NCBI GenBank assembly: GCA_036877525.1 | Contig: JAZGTH010000068.1 | Coordinates: 2,226,501 to 2,290,500, forward strand | Length of the DNA: 64,000 bases | Reading direction: 5' to 3' | Origin: Chromobotia macracanthus | Taxonomy: Eukaryota; Chordata; Actinopteri; Cypriniformes; Botiidae | In this document: in pieces, positions 12,811 through 25,900 of the stretch | How positions within the stretch are numbered: position 1 is the first letter of the stretch | Layout: each line of letters opens with the position of its first letter | Position numbers and translations under genes: made by a program | The notes under the pieces: generated by a model | Database searches by the model: none | What the model was told of the DNA's origin: nothing | What the model saw: the letters and a program-made list of their open reading frames with translations, nothing else

Positions 12811-13545
12811 TGCCTTCAGAGGTAAACAGGAAGCATTTTCAAATATCCAATTGTCCAGTAGATGGGTCAGTTTTCCAGATAAACACAGCATTATAATTAA
12901 TTCCAAGTTTTAGTCTGAAAAGTTTAGCAATGTTTTGAACTACAATGTGAATAATAATTAATTGTATTTGGTTTTACTATTTGTATTTCACACAAAATGT
13001 CTGCATAAGTGATTTGAATTTTAGTTAAAGGTGCTGTAAGCCATTTCAGCCATTACACAATATTTTGCAAGAATTAACCACTGAATTTAACCCCAACCCA
13101 TAAATGCTAATAATAAATGCTAAATGTCACAGTCAAGTGTATTGTAAAATTCGTCAGGATATCTGTCAGATGCTAGAAACATTTCATATATAACATTTCA
13201 AGATATCGCTTACAGCACCTTTTTATGCAATGGTTGGTAACAGCGTGATTATTGTAAGGTCTTTATAGGCCAAGATAATGCTCTTTCAGCTTCCTTACTA
13301 AAAATAGCTGATTGTTGTTTGATTTCAACAGCTTTATTTGACAGTTATTTTTGGGGGAGGCTTCTGTTATAACTGTGTGGGTTAATGTTTTGGAATGTCT
13401 GCAGTATTTTACCAGCCTCTGTGCAGCACTACATTACCTGATAGTTACGCAACACCTCCCTTCTTATGACTTTTGTTTCTGGTGATATTTTAGTTGTTAA
13501 AGTGTGTCATCCATAAATTTTAATAAAGGTATAACATAATTTGAA
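12811..13545 (+). other. pcsk5: pcsk5 3' UTR with poly(A) signal
   Basis: The stretch follows the TAA stop and contains no further coding sequence. An AATAAA hexamer lies at 13522-13527, so the transcript probably ends about 15-25 bases later. A small inverted-repeat element (13027-13223) sits inside this UTR. The exact cleavage site is not visible. Confidence 0.6.
13027..13223. mobile_element. Small terminal-inverted-repeat element (MITE) in the pcsk5 3' UTR
   Basis: The ends are perfect 15-base inverted repeats: aaaggtgctgtaagc at 13027-13041 and its complement at 13208-13222. The 197-base body is non-coding. It is transcribed as part of the pcsk5 3' UTR if the signal at 13522 is used. Confidence 0.7.
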
Positions 13546-14140
13546 TTGTTAATAACCATCGTTTCATTTCCTTAAATCCAAAAATGACGTTGTGTTCATT
13601 GTCCACAGTATGCAAATTTTTTTTCTTTATGCATGCAATACTGAAATGATCTACTGGATTTGCCAAAATATACAGTCTACAACAAAGCACACTGCATAAA
13701 TTTCTGCATCCCACAATTCAAAGTGGTCAACCTTACATTTCCATTGTGATTTACCGTGACTAAGGCTGGTTTTACGATGCACACATCCAGTACGTATGTG
13801 GTGCATATTTTTTCGCCACCCATATTAACAGATTAAAGCTATCACATTGCATACGGGTGCAGTGCGTGAGGTCCGTTGCAAGAGAGGTGCGGTGCAGCAA
13901 TCGTTTTGGCAGTGAGTCTATTTTTGCTGTACTGCTATCACTCAAAGTGACAGTGCATTGATTATCGTCAAACTACACATGGTTGATGCGATGATTGATG
14001 GATTGAAAAAGTAACAATTTTAAAAAAATGCACACTCATGATATCTACTGCTTTCAACAGTTATTGTATGGGCAATTAAAAAAAAAACCAAATACCTAAA
14101 AACACACTTTCCCCCCAATCTACAGGTTTAAATAGCTCAT

Positions 14141-14146
14141 TTTATT
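14141..14146 (-). terminator. Possible minus-strand poly(A) signal (3' end of the prune2-like gene?)
   Basis: An AATAAA hexamer on the minus strand, in a stretch free of open reading frames and downstream of the prune2-like gene. Its use is unproven because the last exon was not located. Confidence 0.2.
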
Positions 14147-14464
14147 TCTGTTTACAAAATAAACATTTATCTTCAGAGTACATCTAAATAGTAGACATAA
14201 TGGACCACACAATGTCTAATCGTCGAGGTAGAACTAAAAGTTCTTTATGATCCACGTGATGTATAAAGACTAGCAAGCTAAGGAAAAGGCATGGGAGACA
14301 GTTACAGTGACAACATGATAATATGCACCAAATTCTCTCCTGCGCTGATTTAGAGCATGAATACAAAGTCTTTGTCTTATCCTTTATCATAACCTTCGCA
14401 ATAACAAATATAGCGTGATGACCTTTCTTCTACAGTAGTTACTAATTCACTTATTTGTAGATGG

Positions 14465-16430
14465 TGTCAAAATTTAGTCACCTGAAATTTGGAACAATAT
14501 TAGCCGCAGTAAAAATGACATGAGAAAGATTCCAGCATCATTGTTATTTTTGGTAGATTGGTAGTTCTGTTAGTAAAATCTGTTGACCTTTGCAACCCTT
14601 GTTGCATTATATGCCAAGGGTGATGGCTCAAAAATGAGTTCCAAAGATATGGGGATCTTAATGTGCCTCCATAAGTAAACTGTTAAATTGTACACATTTT
14701 CAGTCATCAAAAACCAAATGAGGGACACTTTGCAAAAATCTGGCACTTCATTTCTTTTAAAGAGGAATGTCTGAAGAACAAATAATGTTGAAGCCAGAAA
14801 TGTATATTCTTTCCTTGCATCAAAACATTGAACATAACCATTTCAATATCTTGGAGTTACTGTTTAAAATGATCAGGTTAAAGCACAATAAATGCTCTTA
14901 GTAGTTTATTCACATTCTGTATTTGTATGAGTTTCAGGGAAGTTTTAATAAAGGCATGTTGCTAATTATGGCCTGAGCACTGATGGTGTGAAGACCCTGT
15001 TGGAACTGCTTCATTGGATTGCAAAATGGATTGCATTTCTAAGAGCCTAAATATGCTTGAAAACTCATGAAAGTTTGCATACATGTCAGAAGAGGCAAAC
15101 ATTTTACATCTTTCAGAATGAAGTGTGGCAAAATGGCTCTATAGCACCACTTACAAAATTTCAATTTCCTTGTGCTACGTTACACATACATCGTATGTAA
15201 TTTGGTAGGCTAATGTAACATTTCAACTGCACATTTCATTTCAAGTCAGCAGTATCCTAAATCCAACAGGACGTCAGCAGTTTAAAAAATTTTCTGCAAT
15301 TTTTAGAGATTTTATTACATCAGCATAATCTAATTGCCTTTGCAAAATTACAGTTTTTGATCAAAGGAGTGTCCATGGTGGCCTGATAAGGTTTGATGAA
15401 GAATTTGTTGAGAGGTTAGGTATGCTCAATCTTCACAACAGCATGCCCTATGTGCACCAAGGTATAAGAGCTGATAAATGCTGCTTGCAGCTTTAATTTG
15501 AATTGCTTCTGGAGCAACCATGATTTAAATATGCAGTATCACAGCTAAGTTTAATGTCTCTTGGGGCAGCATGGTAGGTCTCTGTACGTTTGTTTATTTG
15601 ATAAACCTAGATTTACCTTACCTAGATTGTTTATTTTTTATAACTAATGTGAAGCATAGCCAGGCATATTTTAAAACATATTTAAAATATATTTTCAACA
15701 CTTTATTTTTCCAAAACATTCAAGTTGGGACATGCTGATGATTGCTATGTACCAGTTAGCCACATTCTATGTAATAACTGTGAGTTATCAACCACCACTG
15801 GTAGACTATCATATTATAAAAGACATTCCAATTATGCCTTCCAAAGCTGTATAGATGTATGTTTCTGAAATTCTAAATTTAAATGAAGGTACTGCATAAG
15901 TTAACATGATATATTTGGACTGCAAAAATCAAGATATTAAAAATATTTTGTGTGAAAAACAACGAAATTTCAACATTATTTATTCTTCAGACATTCTTCC
16001 TTAAAAGAAATTAAGTACCAGATTTTTACCAAGTAACCCACATTTGGTTTTTGACAATTGAAATGTGTACAAATTAAAGTTTACCTATGGAGGCACATTT
16101 AGATCCCCGTACATCTGGGACTATGCCATACAGCCCTTATAAATGTACCTCCCAGAACAAATAAGAATGAGACTAAAAGGACATTTAGACATCCCTAAAA
16201 TGTCATTGGCTACAGACATGTAAACTTTGTAGAAATAACATAAAAATAGCTTTTTCTTCATTTCCGAACTGTTACCATTGACATATTGTAACAAGGATAG
16301 CTAAAGTCAACAGATTTTAATAATAGCTCTACCAATCTCTGTGTAAAAAAAAATAATGCTGGCATCCTTCTCAAGTCATTTTTCACCCCTGCTAATGACT
16401 CCAAATTTCACGTGAAAATTGTCATTTAGA
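14465..16430. repeat. Long inverted-repeat (foldback) element
   Basis: The left arm (about 14465-14800) and right arm (about 15955-16430) are imperfect reverse complements over 300 bases or more: 'caaaaaccaaatg' pairs with 'catttggtttttg', 'gaatgtctgaagaa' with 'ttcttcagacattc', and 'aaatctgttgac' with 'gtcaacagatttt'. The spacer of about 1.15 kb has no open frame. It probably represents a non-autonomous DNA element with long terminal inverted repeats. Confidence 0.65.
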
Positions 16431-16854
16431 CCCCCTATACAAATTAGTGGATTACTCAGTCACTATTCATCAATGGCATTCAATATTTTGGCTTATGTTG
16501 GTCTTGATCCTGTAAAAATATTTTTAAAAATCAGAAGCTGGGGACCTCTGGTTGAATTGACCCTAATGCATTTAGCACATGATTTTATTTATAAACACGA
16601 ATTAAAGTGGTTACTTGGCCAGCTTTGAAGCTTATACAGCATTTTGACACTTTAAAAAAAAAAAAAAAAACTAATTATAGCAAGAAATACCACCAGAGTA
16701 TTACAGTTGTGTCATATATTACCACACACAAATGTTTATTACATTAATTTTATTGATTTACTCTGCATCCTGATATACCACATCTCAATATGCTCTGTTG
16801 CAGAAGGCCTCTGGATTGAAGTTTTCATCTACTAATATTTTTTGTTAGATTTTC

Positions 16855-16966
16855 AGTCTAAAAGGATCAGATATTGACAACCAGGGACACATGCAGTGAT
16901 ACAATCACCCAGTCTTAAAGGATCAAATACTGACAACCAGGGACACATGCAATGATACAATCACCC
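16855..16966. repeat. Two-copy tandem repeat, 56-bp unit
   Basis: Copies at 16855-16910 and 16911-16966 differ at only a few positions; each contains 'attgacaaccagggacacat' or a one-base variant of it. No coding frame runs through. Confidence 0.85.
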
Positions 16967-17009
16967 ACAAAATGGCTTTATCACACACAGTTAATGTGAA
17001 TATTGTAAA

Positions 17010-17806
17010 TAGGGGTGTAACCATACATTGATATTGATCGATATATCGATCAAATGTCTAATGATACGATACATCAATGCCACGTTAAATATGGATAGGT
17101 ACTTTGACACTCTTCACACCTTCACGTAACATGACGTCCGCTACACATTTCTGCTAAAGCACGCATTTTAATTCCCTTACTATACTGTCTCCCTGTGCAT
17201 CAGACTGTGATGCAACAAAGCGGTGGCAGCAGCAAAATGACAGATACAGATTTTGTGTCTGCTGTTAACCGCAAATCGTGGGTATAGAAAATATTTTGTA
17301 TTTGGGAAACTAGATGGGCAGACAAAGAAAAGACAAAGTCAAATGTTCTGGGTTTTTTTTTTTTGTTTTTTTTACTAGAGTACCTCATTAATTTGCATTA
17401 TTTGGCACAAAGGACTGGATGACTTTATTGACTTTATTGTCATGATAAGCTTTATTGAGTTCATGTGCCCATTATTTTTTTTATTCTGTATTAAAAAAAC
17501 TAAAGTGTATTTTTTTTGTTGTAAATGTCCTAATTGGGATATTGGATGTGCAATTTTCAAAGAGTTTAATTAAACATTTGTGTTATATGTTTTGGTTGCA
17601 TTTGTGAGTTTTGTGAGAATAAAAATGTAACTGGTTGTGTAAACTAGGCACATAATATCTACATATTGAAAAATCAATCATATACCAATGGATGGGATAA
17701 ATTGAATCGTAATCATATCACTCAATTTTTCAAGGTATCTGTAAGAATCGTATCGCTGGATGAGAGAATCAATATCGTATCGTGAGATGTCTGATTTACA
17801 CCCCTA
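17010..17806. mobile_element. hAT-type non-autonomous DNA transposon with target-site duplication
   Basis: The element begins taggggtgtaa and ends ttacacccct(a). It is flanked by a perfect 8-base duplication, attgtaaa, at 17002-17009 and 17807-17814, the size made by hAT transposases. Subterminal repeats contain 'gatatatcgat' and 'aatcgtatcg'. The 797-base body has no transposase frame. Confidence 0.85.
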
Positions 17807-17814
17807 ATTGTAAA

Positions 17815-19920
17815 GCATACCGCAATCTTTTACAATTTCTTTATAAACTCTCAGCCTGTTAGCTGAGAGGTCTAACAGCAAATAAACACACAGGGCAACA
17901 ATCATATACCCACATACACACCTATATACATACATACGGTCACACACATACACATTGACGCAAAAAATGTTTGGAAGTAGATAGAGCAGTCACAACTAAC
18001 TTTAAAAACAGCATGCTCATGGGATTTTACAGACCATTAGATTGTGTCAACTACTGTTGTCTTTATACATAGCAAACACTCAAAATTAGACATCAAAGTT
18101 CTGAAGGATCTAGATGTTTAGTGCTTAGGGCACTTGATAAACTAACACTTCTCATTTTTAAAGGTACTGTGTATAATTTCTATAACACCGATGGTACCAC
18201 ACAGAATTGCAAAAATAACCTAAGAAAATACGAGTTGTTCTGGGTGGATGCTATGATGGCCTAGGTGATTCCAAGATCCTAATTCCCAATTTGTCAAAAC
18301 AGCTTGCTTTTAGTTGCCTATGTTATTCTGGTCACTACATGGCTTGGGTCTTTCTATATATGTCTATGAGATTTCTGAGACTGTTTCATCATCTGCTTCA
18401 AATCTGATTTATTCAAGATATTGGCTGGATGAATTATGCACAGTTTAATAGTTGCAGTTTGGGGTTTTAAAAAATTCTGGAATTTAAATATAAGCAATAA
18501 TAATAATGATGCATGCTTTAGCCACAGGGCATGTTATGATTACTCTTCTAAGGAAATCTTATAGATGTCTCTGCAAGTTAAACTAGGATAGGAAAAAAAA
18601 ACACACTTTACCTTTAAGGACAACAAAGGTTTTCTACCTGCTGAATTTGAACTGACAGTATAAAGTTATATGAGGCATTGTTTATATTTAATCCTGATCT
18701 AAGTTGTTTGTGACAATGTCAATAATTACCTTAAAGTGTGACAGTTACTATCAGAGCTATTACGGTACTAAGCATTGTCTTGCCTTTGTGTTGACAATAA
18801 CCATACAGCTTGTGTGATTTGGAGCCTAGCAGACAGGAATCTCGTGAGAGCTTAGGTGTCCAAACACTGCATAATTTTTACATGCTCCAAATACAAAAAT
18901 ATCAGACAGTGAAAATTATGAGCCTAAAGAAGAAAGTTACAATGTTATGTTATTGCTAAGATGCCTCTTATGCATAATTCAAGTAACAAAATAACCTTCT
19001 GCAAGACGATAAAAGACGATAAGAATGTTTCAGGCATTGAGCTGGTTTAAGCTACTTTGCAACTCTGTCCTGTGCTGCAAATTTAGAAGTGAGACAATTA
19101 TTTTATCTGAGATGTTGTGTTGAAGAACATATACTGTTCTATTCACCACGGCACTGTGAGATACCAAAACACAAAAATACCTTTTTCTCTTATTTTACAA
19201 GATTATTACATCTATATCTGGGTGCAATCATTACAATTTGAATACTCAAAAGATCTTTAAAGACATAATGTTCTTTCGTCCTTATGAACTGCTCGCATTG
19301 GGTTGAGCTCTGCAATGCATATAAAAGCAATATTACAGACCTAAATTAATTTAAAATTAATTTATAATTTTAAAAAATTATTTTTACAAAAAACATTAAA
19401 TTAAAACTATTAATGGAGTCATATCAAAATCATTTTGAACACCTTTTAAGTGCTATAGTATGTACACTTTATGCTAAATTTATGCTAATGATTTCATGAC
19501 TCATTAATTAACATGTATATTAATTTCAAGTTATTAATGGCCACAATAACACATAAATGACCTTAATTCAGTGCTCAGCACTGTGGCCTGGCCAAAGCAA
19601 AGAAATAAAGCAGCAAGCATTGTTAATAATTTCCCTTGCAAATAACTTGCTAGTTACGAATCCTAAAATAGAAAATGGTCATGTTAAAGTGAAAATAAAA
19701 AAGATGATGATATGACCCCTTAAACATACTCCTCTATTCAAATGGCTATACTAAAAAGATCTTACATTGATGCGTTTGAAGGAATCTCAGTCCCTTGGAG
19801 AAAGCTGTTAATTCTTTAGAAAGATATAAATGGTATAAATCAAATTATAAATCAAATTCATATGGTCATAGCACTACATGATATATATGTGTATATATAC
19901 ATATACATATAGGGTCAAAG
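17815..19920. other. AT-rich stretch, nothing firm; should contain the missing last prune2 exon or its 3' UTR
   Basis: No gene, RNA or classified repeat was recognised. It includes CA-rich sequence at 17885-17960 and a short TA/CA microsatellite at 19878-19915. The last exon of the prune2-like gene is expected in this region or below it but was not found. Confidence 0.35.
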
Positions 19921-19954
19921 ACATTACTGCTTGGGTGTCTTCAATAATACTCAC

Positions 19955-22900
19955 TTAGAGCTCTCTGCTGCTTCCCTCAACTCATCATCCAGTCTACAGA
20001 AACAAGAATACATTTGAAGTCATTTAGAATGTCAGTTAGACACAAAAGGGATAAAATAACAGTGGGTTAAAATAATAGCTTAAAATGATAGGTCATCCAA
20101 ATTAAACTTTATTTACCATTATTTATTACAACTTTTATTTCCCTGCACTCATGCTGCATCGTATACCTTCGACACTTTGAGGAATGACCTCTGAAGCACC
20201 TGAAGCATGTGTGAAATTGGTCCAGTTTTGATTGGTGTTGCGTCATGACAACATGACGATGTACATTTAAGATGTACAAGATAAACAGAAGAAGTTTTTT
20301 TATGTAGGAAAGAATATCAGAGCATTAGGGATTAGTCAGGTGTCTGCGAAACAGGTGTGTTTTAAGTTGTTTTTTAAAGGTTGTAATGGTCTCAGCGAAT
20401 CGGGTGAAGGCTGAGAGTTCATTTCACCACAGAGGAATAGAATATGTGAATGTTTTAAAGAGTGATCTGTTACCTCGCTGTTGAGGAACAATCAGACATT
20501 GCTCATTAATGGACTGTAGCTGGTGGGAGATGACATGTCTGTCATCTCCCAGGAGTGAGTTGAGGTAGGGGGGTGAGGTTCCAGTTAAGGTTCCTCAAGG
20601 CAAGGGTCAGAGATTTAAAATTAACGCGGGCGGCTACAGGTAACCAGTGGAGTGAGGTAACGAGGGCTGTGACGTGGGCTCTTTTTGGTTAATTGAAGAC
20701 CAGATGTGCTGCAGCATTCTGGATTGCATTCTGGATTGCTCGTTTGCAGGGGTTGATTGCATTGGCTGGAAGGTCAGCCAGAAGGGCATTGCAGTAGTCC
20801 AGCCTTGATATTACGAGTGCTTGGACTAGGAGCTGCATTGTATGCTTGGACAGGAAATGTCAGATTTTCCTGATGTTGTAAAGCACATACCTGCATGACC
20901 AAGAGATTGTTGCAATGTGCGAAGTGAATTTCAGCTGGTCATCAAACACTACCCAGAGGTTTCTAACAGACCAAGTAGGTGTTAGAGTGGATGATCCAAG
21001 TTGAACTATGAAGTTGTATTCTAACAATGGGTTGGCCGGGATTATCAGAATTTCTGTCTTGCTAAGATTGTGCTGAAGGTGCCTTTTTTTCATCCAGGCT
21101 GAGATGTCTAAAAGGCAAGTGGAGATCCAGGCAGCAATAGTGTCCAGCAGCTGGTCGTCCAGCTGAAATGAAGAGTAAAGCTGTGTATCATCTGCGGAGC
21201 AGTGGTATGAGAAGTCATGTGTTTTAATAACTGCACCCAGAGAAGCTATGTATATTGAGAAGAGGAGAGGAACAAGAACTGATTCCTGTGGGACCCCAGT
21301 GGTCAGCTGATTTGACATTGACTCCCCATCTCTCCATGATAACTTTAAAGACCTGTCTGTGAGATATAAGCTGAACCAACTGAGTGCAGGTCCAGAAATA
21401 CCCAGGTTGGAGACTGAAGATAGCAGGATCTGGTGGTTCACTGTGTCAAAAGCAGCAGAGAGGTCAAGAAGAATTAGGACAGATGACATGGAGTTGGCTC
21501 TTGCCTGTCGTAGGCTTTTAACCACAGGCAGAAGGGCAGTCTCCGTGAAATGTCCTTTTTGAAAAGATAGATTGTTCGGTGAGAAATAGGAAGACAGCTG
21601 ATTAAACACAACCTTTTCAAGAACCTTTGAGAGGACCGGTAGGAGTGAAACTGGCCTATAGTTGCTGACCACTGAGGGCTTAAGTGTAGGGTTTTTGATC
21701 AGTGGGGTTACCCTAGCCTGCTTAAACAAGGACAGAACGTTTCCTGTAGAGATTGAAATGTAATTTTGGAGACACCTGTCTTAGAGACAGGAGAGAAAGA
21801 GGAGAGTGGGTGGTAAGCATGGAGGAGGAGTAACAGTGAATTGTATGAAGAAATGGTCAGACACATGTAGAGGTGTAACAAGGACGTTATTTGTGGTGCA
21901 GTTAAGAGTAAAGATCAGGTCAAATTGTTTCCCTTCTTTGTAGGTGGGAGAAGTGTTACTTTGTAGGAGGTCAAATGAGGACAGAAGAACTAAGAAGTCT
22001 GCTGCTTGAGGTCGGTTTAGGTGGATGTTAAAGTCACCAAGAACTACCACTGGAGTGCCATCTTCTGGAAAAGACGATAGCAGCATGTCAAGTTCTTCAA
22101 TGATATTGCCCAGCTGACCTGGAGGGTGGTATATGACAACAAGGTAACTTTTTGCTGAAGAAGAGACTGTTGATGTATTATTACAGAGAGAAGGCAGTGG
22201 AGTGAAATTCCAGGTGTTAGACACAAGCAAACCTGTACCCCAAGAGGGAATCGTCCTCCCAAATTAATTATCTAGATACATGGAAAGATCTTCCAAACAT
22301 ATAACTGATCCTGAGTACAGTGGTAAAAGGCTACAGAGGCATCATCCTCCCAAATTCAATGGGGTACTCTGGACTGTAGTCAATACTAGATAGGGTCAGT
22401 GTTGGAACTAGAAGTGCAGTCTCTCTTGGCGAAGGAGGCCATAGAATGTATTCCTCCTCCTCCTGAGAGGGAATCCAGGTTTGCATCTGTGGCATCTGAG
22501 GAGATTCAGGTCAGATTAAGATTCCTCATTTCCATCCTTCCCTCTCACAGGAAGTTCCTGAGGTTCACTTTTGGGGGAGAAGTGTACCAATATCGGGTTC
22601 ATCCATTCAGTCTAGCATTATCTCCCTGCACCTTCACAAAGTGTATGGTCCATGGCTGATGCCATGGTCCAAAGACTCCATGGCATCTGTATGCTCAACT
22701 ATATTGACAACTGGCTTATCCTGGCTCAGTCGAATAAAATCTCAGTTCAGCATCCTTGGCCATTTAGGGTGTTTGGGGTTGAGACTCAAAAGAGCTATCT
22801 CCCCAGCAGAGAATGTTTCTGGTGGTAGTGTGGGACTCGACTACAATGCTGTTTCGTGGCTAGTTACCAGATAAATCAATGACCAAGCTAGGCCAAACAA

Positions 22901-25900
22901 TTACTTAATTCTCTGATCATGTGGAAGAAACCATGGTTCCTGTCCCAAGGCCTGATGTTGGGAGCATTCTGTCTCTGGAAGATTGTGACAATGGACGCAT
23001 CTCTTACAGGCTGGGGGAGTGGTTATGCAGGCTAGCTTTACAAGGGGTCCTTGGAGACATCATTATCTCTCTTGGCACATAAATTTCTTACAGATGGTGG
23101 CTGTTTCTAGCCCTAAAACACTTCCTACCAGGTCTCAGGGGCCACCATGTTCTAGTACAAATGGACAAGTCAGGTGTCACCTATATAAATCATTAGGGGG
23201 CACTGAAGTCGCACTCTCTGTGCAGACAGGTGAATCAAGTTCTCTGTTGGTCCCAGGACAAGCTGTTCTCTCTTACAGTGATGTACATCTCTGGAGATCA
23301 GGGGTCTTTCCTCATCCACACTTAAAGTTAACGTGGCAGACATTGCTGCCTTCCATGCACCATTAAGCGGCAAACCTTTGGGGAGACACTATTTGATCAT
23401 TTATTTCGTTCATTCCTTTAGGAGGGTGAGGGCTGCTGTTTAGCCCTAGGTTCCCAATGGGACTTGGGTGTGGTTGTAGAAAGGTCCCTGGAACCCTTTG
23501 AACCCACTGACTAAGTGTCGGAGAAGTTCCTCTCCCTTATGATGGCTTTCCTGCTGGCTATCACGTCCCCCAAGAGAGTTAAAGTCATTCTCCACCCTAG
23601 GCTCGGTTAAGTACCCAAGGTGCCGACTAATGTGACGCTCTGTGACAGCACTGTGTCAGCTGACTGGAGGCGGCTACATTTACTTATTTACTACGCCCTT
23701 TTCAGGCTTTGGAGGCCTATGTGCAAAGGACCTCTCAATGGAGGAAGTCAGATCAGCTGTTTGTGTGTTTTTGGTCATTGATGACATTCTCTAAACCCCA
23801 TTGTCAGTGGTCTCCCTACAGGAAATTTGTGATGCTTCCAGTTGGGCATCCTTGCACACCTTTATAAGGTTCTATAGTCTTGGTCTTTGCTACACACCAG
23901 GTTCTCTTGTTCTCTTATCCTTGTTGTGCCTAGACAATCTTCACACCATAGCGGGCACTAGTCTGTGTGGTACAGCGGGTATTTCTTTCCCCAAAGTGTC
24001 GTTATACGATTCAGAAATGCAAAAGTGTATACACTTTACATTGACATTATATGACCTGACTATTTCAGGTTAGTATTATAGATCATAGTGATCAGCAATC
24101 AAAAATGGCTGGGTCAGTGAACCATGCCCTTTACCAGGTTTATAAATCCCTGTTACCACAGAAATGTGCAGTCACACATTTTAAATTATAACATATTAGC
24201 ACCTCTTCAGCACAGCTGAAGCTGTCAGTGATCTCTCTCCTCATTGCTCACAATCAATGTTAATGCGAATATTGTCTGTGCTTGATGGTTCATACCCTCA
24301 CATTGTGTATTCCAAAATATGCCAAAAATACAGTGCCATAGATTCAGTTATAGACATCAGTCCTTTATGTTTCCTTACCTAATGATGCACTCGGGTATGT
24401 GGACAAACTCCATTGGGATGAGCTCCCCTAGTTCTGCTAAACTATTCACATACTTAATCTTACTGCTGAACTTTGAGCTGGAAAAGGAGCACAATTATAG
24501 TATGATAAGAAAGCTAATGTTTTTGTTTACAAACTCAATATTTTGTATAATCTTTAAAATTTTAATTGACTTTTACCTGATAAATGGTTTAGTGATGGCT
24601 AAAATTGTCCTTATGAACCATGATGGGTGAACAATGATGAAAGATTTTAAGTTCTTTCTGAGCCTAAAAAAGTGAAAAAACAATTTAGTATACTTAATAT
24701 TACTACTATGTATTTGATTATTTATTTATGTATATTTGATGACCTGCATACATTTTCTGATGAGTATGTTTAAATATATATTACCTCCTGTCAATCATTT
24801 GGTAGCATCTCTTGAGCCAATTGAGGCCTGGCATTCTCCGGTGTGGAGTTGCTCCATTCAGGTAGATGATCATATAATCCTCTGCCACCATGAGCTCAAG
24901 TGTACTAATAACATACCTGAAGAGCCATTCACATTCATATATTGTAAGTACATAATAATTAAGATTCCTATATCAAGGAAAGGTTATCATACACAGGTCT
25001 ATAATTTCTACAGAAATAATTTTGTATATAAACTTACAGAAAGAGATTTTCCATAATGTCATGGTAATCCTCTCTATCACTGTCTGGGAGAAAACATGCA
25101 GCAAATACAATGATGGCATTGGTACCATTGCCATAGTAGCCTGTGGATGGAAATTTAAAGGTTACATATAACCAAATGAAATAATTATTGTTCTAATTAC
25201 TACAAACTGATAAACCAAAAGTAAAAATATTTTCTGTGGCAATCACTGTGGCCATTTATACTGAAATGTCCCCTCAAAAAGGTGAATATACAATTATAAT
25301 GTAGAAGATCTACAAACCTCCATGAGAGATGACTTTCAGGTAAGGTTCAATGCTCTTCATGTTAATGCGGTGCTCTTGTTCTCCAATGATGACAGTTCTC
25401 CAGAGTTTGGAGTCCTGACGCTCCTCCACATCATTATATGTGAGAATGGGCTCCACTGTTTCTTTCACAGAATCTCTCTGAGCTGCTTTAGGCTCTAACA
25501 AAGAGCCAAATATCAGTATTTCATATAATAAATGTTTTTGCATAGTGATAAATATATCAGCCAGTCCACAGCCTGAGCAAATGATCATATCATCTACATC
25601 TACAGAAATTCAGAGCAAGAAACTATATTTTCAGATTCTGCATCAGCCTTTTAATAATCCTGGTCTACTAACCATACTAACTTCAATGGATAAAAGATTT
25701 TCTGTTTTTAAGTTTATTTTTACACTAAATATTGTGTATGGCCATGTAAATTACCATCATGAAATACCATTATGTATTTAAATATATATAAATTTTCATT
25801 CTATTTCAGGCTCTTTGGCAGACATAGTCTATACTGTAATATTGTATTTACTGCATATGTCCTACCATCCCAGTCTATTTCATGATCAGTATAATCGGCC

